A stretch of DNA of 64,000 nt from Phorcus lineatus. Lineage: Eukaryota; Mollusca; Gastropoda; Trochida; Trochidae. The stretch spans positions 18,500,161 to 18,564,160 of the forward strand of contig OV121098.1 in assembly GCA_921293015.1 (NCBI GenBank), in the 5' to 3' direction. Each line of letters begins with the position of its first letter. Position 1 is the stretch's first letter. Below are positions 60,400 to 64,000 of the stretch, in pieces. A program made the translations under genes and the position numbers. Under the pieces are notes generated by a model that saw only the letters and a list, made by a program, of their open reading frames with translations, was not told the origin of the DNA and did not search any database.

Positions 60400-63350
60400 A
60401 TGGCTACACTCATCATACTTACAGATTAAGAGTTCTTGTTAACATTTGTCCTATCTAATTGGTCCAACAAACTTCAAACATAAAATAAAGAAGAAATTAT
60501 GCCCAGACCATATCACACTTGATTATAATTGAGAGTTTGACACTTCCGGCAAAAATATTTATCAAACTATATTTCTGAGAGATGAAGTCTGGGCAAACTT
60601 AGTTATATGACCAAAAGCTGCTGTTTTGGTGTATCAGCTTGAGTAGTGAGAACAAGACCAGGTACTGACATTTGCTGCCAGCCAATAACTATCTTACATT
60701 TGTAAACTCCTATTCATTAAATCTCTATCTATTATGAATTAGAGTTGATAAAGCTGTTTATTTAATAAAGGGTTTAAAGCAATAGAAATTAAGTGGTATT
60801 TGCACAACTACCTTTGAATAAAAGATAAAAATCAATTTGGTATTGAGAGTGTGGTTGATTTATTATAGGATATCTTTTCACTTTTATAAGAACACAAAGG
60901 GAGATGCATAAGTGATGTTTTGTTACAACAAACATCCAACATAATGACTCTTTAATAGTTTTTGGCGAGCTAGACTTTAAACATGATGGAAACCTCCCAG
61001 TTCGATATATCATTGAACTTGATAACCAGCTTAATCACAGTGGGGCTATCATGTTTGTCTTTCAACTATATGGTCCAGGGTTCAAATCCTGGTAGGGTGT
61101 GTTTATCTGCAGTAAAAGACTTCCAAACATTGAACACTTATTTCCATTGTTGAATTGACTTTATATTTTTGGCAAAGGGGCCATTTTCACTTTTTACTTT
61201 TAACTAGTTCTGTTGAAAGATTAATCTAGGGCAAACTGACCAAAACTCGGACACCAAGGAAGGTCTCCCAAACTTCGGAAACTTTTGACTAGGAGTTGAC
61301 ACACTTACAAGAGGCATTTCTGTTATTTGCTTGTTGTAGAATTCTCCATTTCAGTGTGTAATCATCATAATTTATTAAAATGGGCACTGTCCCAGTTTCC
61401 GTTACAAGTTTTTCTGACTCACTTTGTAACTTAACAACAATTTCAATTAAAATTTGTCAAGTAAATTCAGAGGTATGTGATGATGTGTAATAGTTAACTA
61501 TTTTGAGAATATTTTCATTGACTTTTAGGATTTTTGGGGAAAAGTGATGAATATGTAAGAAAACTGTTTCAAATCCTGTCCAGTTTATAACTTTTCAACT
61601 AATCATCTGATTTTAAAGTGATACTGAGTATGTTTTATGATTTTTCATATGACTTATATAAGAGCCAAAATACCATATGTACTGAATTAAGTTCAAATCG
61701 CCTCCTTTAGCTTACATATTTATCTATAAAATGCCCACTTTATGATATGTTGTCATTTTCAAGAATTGGAAAACATATTATTGTTAAAGGGTTGAAATTC
61801 TGCACCCCATGCATTAAAAATAAATTAATGACCTACTTAACACTACCAATTGATATTTGTTTCTGTGTCTGCTGTAAATAAGTTTCATGTCACACTAATT
61901 TCCATCACAATACTGATCTGATAAGGGTTAGGATACTGATTTTCAGAAACTACCACTACTTCACAATGAAAAAACATTATTGTAAAGCTTGACATATTTT
62001 ACTCCGACAACATAACCTGTGCCCCTTTAATCAAATTTTGTTGGAAGAAAATTGTAGTATATCATGTATGGTTGATAAATTGTTCTCTCTACTTGTATGG
62101 TAATCTCCAAGATCTGAACACAATTACAAGATAAAACATTGTAGGATTATCAGGCTCACAGCATGATGAGACCTGCTGATTTTATACAATAACCCTCAGA
62201 TGCCTAATTACTCCCATTGTTGCAATTATTGATTGCATTGTTCACCATTGCAACAGGTTTATCTCCAATCAACATTATCAAATAAATCACTTTCCAAGTC
62301 GCCACGATGCTTTCTGTTTAAATCAATAGAAAAGGATTTTTGTTAATTTTCTCCTACCACTATATTGTTAGCTAGTGGTTACCATGCAAATCCTGCCTTT
62401 CCAATATGGCCCTTCACACAATGCATCTGATCCTATTGAGAACTTTACGACCCATCACCATTAATCTAGCCTTGTAAACCTGGAAATGTTTTCATGATTC
62501 GCTAGGACTTGTTGTTACATTGGTAACTGCATAACATGATCAGTTAAGTTAGGGACTCACTTGTGTGTCGAGATTAATCAGGCACTTTTAATGCAAAGAT
62601 AGTCGCGCATACTTTTCATTAACATTTACTCACAATCATCTTAGTACTAATAGAAGTAAAACATCTGGACTCACACGTAAATTAGTGTCAATTGAAGCCT
62701 GTCAATATTAAATCTCATGTAAAGAACACTGCAATAGCATCTAAACTGTGTGTTATATATATGATTCCACGAGCATCACCCCATGCAGTGCTGTGTAGAC
62801 CATCCTCTTCTCCACACATGATTGAGTGCAAGTTTTATTACTTTCTTCTGTGACTTGACTGTTGATTGCCTGGCCTGCCCTTCCCACAAACATACATCTG
62901 ACCGAACATGCTTTACTTTATGTCATTTGTGAAGTTAGCTCCAACAATCTATCTCTGATTAGCAGTTCAGGGTCAGGCTGACCAATCACTGTCTGTCACT
63001 TGACACTGTCATATGACACGGTTAACTTCAACCCATCCGTGCATTATCACAGAGAGGACTGGATAGTTTTACAGGGGTCAAGTGATTCTTTTTTTTCTTA
63101 TATGATGCTATTATCTCAAGAAGTTTTTAAAAAATGGTGAAGATTATTAATCTTACCATGCAGTTCTTGAAGAACCTGCTATGCTGCCAGGCAATTGATA
63201 GTTAAAATAAGATTGAGCTTATTCCAAAAGTTTCCACCATGTCTGCATCTTTTTCTCTGCAGATGAAGTGAGTATCTGTACCTTGTAGAGTTTGTCAAAC
63301 ACTCTGGGCTTTTGTTAACAGTTCCAATCACCCAAGACAATTTATACATG
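60400..63350. other. No gene recognised
   Basis: About 3 kb of AT-rich DNA. The only structured piece I see is the box-B-bearing tRNA-like remnant near 61040-61105, listed separately. Confidence 0.5.
61038..61105 (+). mobile_element. tRNA-like remnant with box B (possible SINE head)
   Basis: GGTCCAGGGTTCAAATCCTG contains a full box B (GGTTCAAATCC) set in a short stem (CCAGG and CCTGG), as in a T-arm, followed by GTAGGGTGTG. The 5' half (CAGTGGGGCTATCATGTTTG) is too degraded to be a tRNA. It looks like the head of an old tRNA-derived SINE. Confidence 0.35.
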
Positions 63351-63359
63351 GTAAATATT

Positions 63360-64000
63360 ACTATCAAGTTCTACAGCTGAAGATATTACTTTCAAGTTAT
63401 ACATCTGAAGTTCTGACCATCAAGTTATACATCTGACAATATGACCATCAAGTTATTCACATGAAGATATGGCAATAAAGCTATTCACATGAAGATGTTA
63501 CAAGCATGGTATAAACCTGAAAATATTAGAATATGTTTTAGTTAAACACTTGAAAATATGACTATAAGGTTAATTTTTACACCTGAAGATATGGCAAGCA
63601 AGGAAGCTAGGTGTCCAAATTTGACGTTAGACTGTTTCAATATGAAAGTCAAGTTAAACACTTGAAAATATGGTCATGAGTATTTATCCTGCTCTAGATG
63701 AATCAGAACAGTTTTGATACAAATTAAGATGTAATTCACCTGAGGATATGACAATAAGTTTAAGTTTTACACCTGAGGATATGACAATAAGGTTCATTTA
63801 TACACCTGATGATATGACAATAAGTTTAAGTTATACACCTGATGATATGACAATAAGTTTAAGTTATACACCTGAAGATATGACAATAAGGTTCATTTAT
63901 ACACCTGATGATATGACAATAAGGTTCATTTATACACCTGATGATATGACAATAAGTTTAAGTTATACACCTGAAGATATGACAATAAGGTTCATTTATA
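63360..64000 (+). repeat. 33-bp minisatellite, runs off the window
   Basis: The unit starts TTATACACCTGATGATATGA and ends CAATAAGTTTAAG. It is degenerate from about 63360, with clean copies from about 63745 onward, in two alternating types (AAGTTTAAG and AAGGTTCAT). The array is not finished at the window edge. Confidence 0.9.

Noticed and set aside
59943-60442. Multi-pass membrane protein rich in Tyr, Leu and Ile
   Set aside because: Produced by the 31-bp repeat; frames shift where unit length changes and several frames look alike.

Overview
The window looks like intergenic or intronic DNA of a marine invertebrate animal. It is AT-rich, has no bacterial-style gene packing, no rRNA and no intact tRNA. 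It carries non-LTR retrotransposons, Tc1/mariner relics, MITE-like elements and a very large number of tandem repeats. The style of the LINE reverse transcriptases and the minisatellite load suggest a lophotrochozoan, perhaps a mollusc. That is an inference from remembered family resemblance, not from a search.

Layout. 0-8 kb: sparse AT-rich DNA with an internally deleted Tc1-like relic near 0.7-1.24 kb. 8.2-8.6 kb: a 36-bp minisatellite. 11.24-14.47 kb: the most striking object, a roughly 3.2-kb array of about 140 units of 20-24 bp. Each unit is the D-arm / RNA polymerase III box A part of a tRNA, arranged in a higher-order repeat of about 108 bp, with an orientation switch near 14.25 kb. 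14.8-15.16 kb and 19.92-20.22 kb: two copies of one short element carrying CRE-like TGACGTCA sites. 15.7-16.8 kb: CA/GA-rich minisatellite. 23.7-24.3 kb: 52-bp array. 28.4-29.8 kb: a perfect 51-bp x 15 array next to its diverged relatives, then a 43-bp array. 31.05-32.52 kb: 18 units of 81-83 bp, each with a consensus 5' splice-donor motif.

33.5-39.8 kb is a retrotransposon zone, all on the minus strand. It holds a decayed LINE fragment flanked by 69-bp direct repeats and interrupted by a 610-bp terminal-inverted-repeat element with its own 6-bp duplication. Next come a LINE C-terminal fragment with a (TTATC)n tail, and a 5'-truncated LINE with an 828-codon uninterrupted reverse transcriptase frame. 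42.35-43.14 kb is a complete but internally deleted mariner (792 bp, TA duplication). 47.4-48.1 kb is GA-rich microsatellite, 48.65-48.91 kb a 27-bp array, and 49.97-51.08 kb a 39-bp x ~28 array that is stop-free in several frames. 57.66-58.03, 59.99-60.39 and 63.4-64.0 kb are further minisatellites; the last runs off the window.

Host coding sequence is scarce and uncertain. A CpG-rich patch at 53.73-54.15 kb ends in a good donor site and could be a promoter plus first exon. Several short open segments with plausible splice sites (near 40.3, 41.5, 56.2, 56.6, 57.1-57.4 and 58.4 kb, plus strand) could be exons; none matches a family I recognise. No LTR retrovirus, Polinton, CRISPR array or toxin gene was seen.
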